In this document: in pieces, positions 63,524 to 64,000 of the stretch
How the letters are laid out: each line of letters opens with the position of its first letter
Numbering within the stretch: position 1 is the stretch's first letter
Assembly (NCBI GenBank): GCA_945861535.1
Contig: CAMAUZ010000025.1
Span: 23,396-87,395, forward strand
Direction: 5' to 3'
Origin: Akkermansia muciniphila
Lineage (GTDB): Bacteria; Verrucomicrobiota; Verrucomicrobiia; Limisphaerales; BJHT01
Length of the DNA: 64,000 nucleotides
Made by a program: the position numbers and the translations under genes
Notes under the pieces: generated by a model
What the model was told of the DNA's origin: nothing
What the model saw: only the letters and a program-made list of their open reading frames with translations
The model's database searches: none

Positions 63524-63779
63524 GTTTCCGGCAGACGGTCTGGCTCCCGCGCCGCGCGGGTGGGGCCAGGCATCCTTGCCTGCCAGTTCACGGGGCATCC
63601 CTGCCCCGTGCTCCCACCCGGTGACCCGCCCCGCCGTCGGCCGTTGGGAACGGGCGGCAGGATGCCGCCCGAACTGGCAGGCTGGAAGCCTGCCCCACAG
63701 CCCCGGAACCTCCGCACGCCATGGCCTCCTTCCGGGACGGCTCCAGCGCGCACCGATCGTTGCAAGAAACTGAGATGCG
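63524..63779. repeat. Family C copy 5 bounded by both H terminal repeats
   Basis: The left outer end GCGCATCTCAGTTTCCGGCA (63524) and right outer end TTGCAAGAAACTGAGATGCG (63760-63779) enclose a family C core at 63560-63700. It is the best-preserved composite, 256 bp. It lies just upstream of the Dabb gene's start. Confidence 0.92.
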
Positions 63780-63854
63780 GCCGCTGGTTCACCCTTCCGC
63801 CCGCAGTGACTCTTTGAAAAGGACCCCGAAGGCGGAGCGACCGGGGAGTTTAGC

Positions 63855-64000
63855 CGTAACCATGCAATGAGGGTGTCAGGAGCGCGGCCTTCAGGCCGCA
63901 GAAACGTGCGTCCTGTAGGGGGGCGGCAGAATTTTCCGAACCGTTTTATTGAACTCACCAAAAGGTTGAGTGGGAGCACGCGTTTGGAGTGGGTGACGCG
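63855..64000. repeat. Inverted repeat, family D copy 2, cut by window end
   Basis: CCGTAACCATGCAATGAGGG then AGCGCGGCCTTCAGGCCGCAG matches the arms of the copy at 28501-28701. The centre includes ACTCACCAAAAGGTTGAGT, similar to ACTCACCATTTGGTGACT in the first copy. The right arm would lie beyond base 64000. Confidence 0.85.

Noticed and set aside
19759-63700. Family C repeats considered as a CRISPR array
   Set aside because: Copies are kilobases apart, about 140 bp long and palindromic; there are no regularly spaced short repeats with unique spacers and no cas genes.

Overview
This is a high-GC bacterial chromosome segment that most resembles Verrucomicrobiota, probably the Pedosphaera/Limisphaera-type lineage. 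That placement is an inference. It rests on the prepilin-type protein with the [18 protein letters not shown] leader, the many secreted ThuA, PQQ-propeller, LamG and glycosidase-like proteins, a Tat-exported glycosidase-like protein, LptD (so a Gram-negative outer membrane), and intergenic regions packed with palindromic repeats. No rRNA genes, CRISPR arrays, prophage or intact insertion sequences are visible.

Layout. 0-12 kb: the end of an ABC-transporter permease and an AttH/CrtC-like lipocalin protein, a small heat-shock protein, a ThuA protein with a PQQ-like propeller, purE, rpmB, a Sel1-repeat protein, and a HEAT-repeat protein overlapping a small EF-hand-like protein. 12-21 kb: tRNA-Arg(ACG), a decayed toxin-antitoxin pair, a secreted LamG/DUF1080-like protein, an S9 peptidase, a PQQ dehydrogenase with a built-in cytochrome c domain, and an orphan sugar ABC permease. 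21-28 kb: a 1464-residue exported ankyrin-repeat protein and citramalate synthase. 28-43 kb: tRNA-Pro(TGG), then a block of large secreted proteins (alpha/beta hydrolase, 1716-residue propeller/CBM9-like protein, PD40 propeller, LamG protein, Tat-exported glycosidase-like protein). A VapBC-type locus whose toxin is broken sits in this block. 43-48 kb: sugar isomerase, DUF433 protein, Gfo/Idh/MocA oxidoreductase, a second ThuA protein, and small accessory ORFs, one of them frameshifted. 48-53 kb: SDR reductase, CoA-transferase and thiolase, a plausible acetoacetate/3-hydroxybutyrate module. 53-64 kb: dapF, lptD, an IS5-like transposase remnant, a pseudopilin, a seven-PAS hybrid histidine kinase and an exported Dabb protein.

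The genes look free-living and heterotrophic. The housekeeping steps are purine synthesis, ribosome, isoleucine via citramalate, diaminopimelate and LPS transport. The exported proteins point to breakdown or sensing of carbohydrates.

The most unusual feature is the intergenic DNA. I count more than ten families of palindromic or inverted repeats (labelled A to N below), most with cores that look like clustered hairpins and several present 2-5 times. Some are modular: the same outer terminal repeat bounds two unrelated inner cores, and one copy has 56-bp perfect arms that supply the 3' end and stop codon of an ORF. They sit next to both healthy genes and decayed toxin-antitoxin genes. No transposase for them lies in the window. 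They may be non-autonomous REP/MITE-like elements mobilised from elsewhere in the genome.
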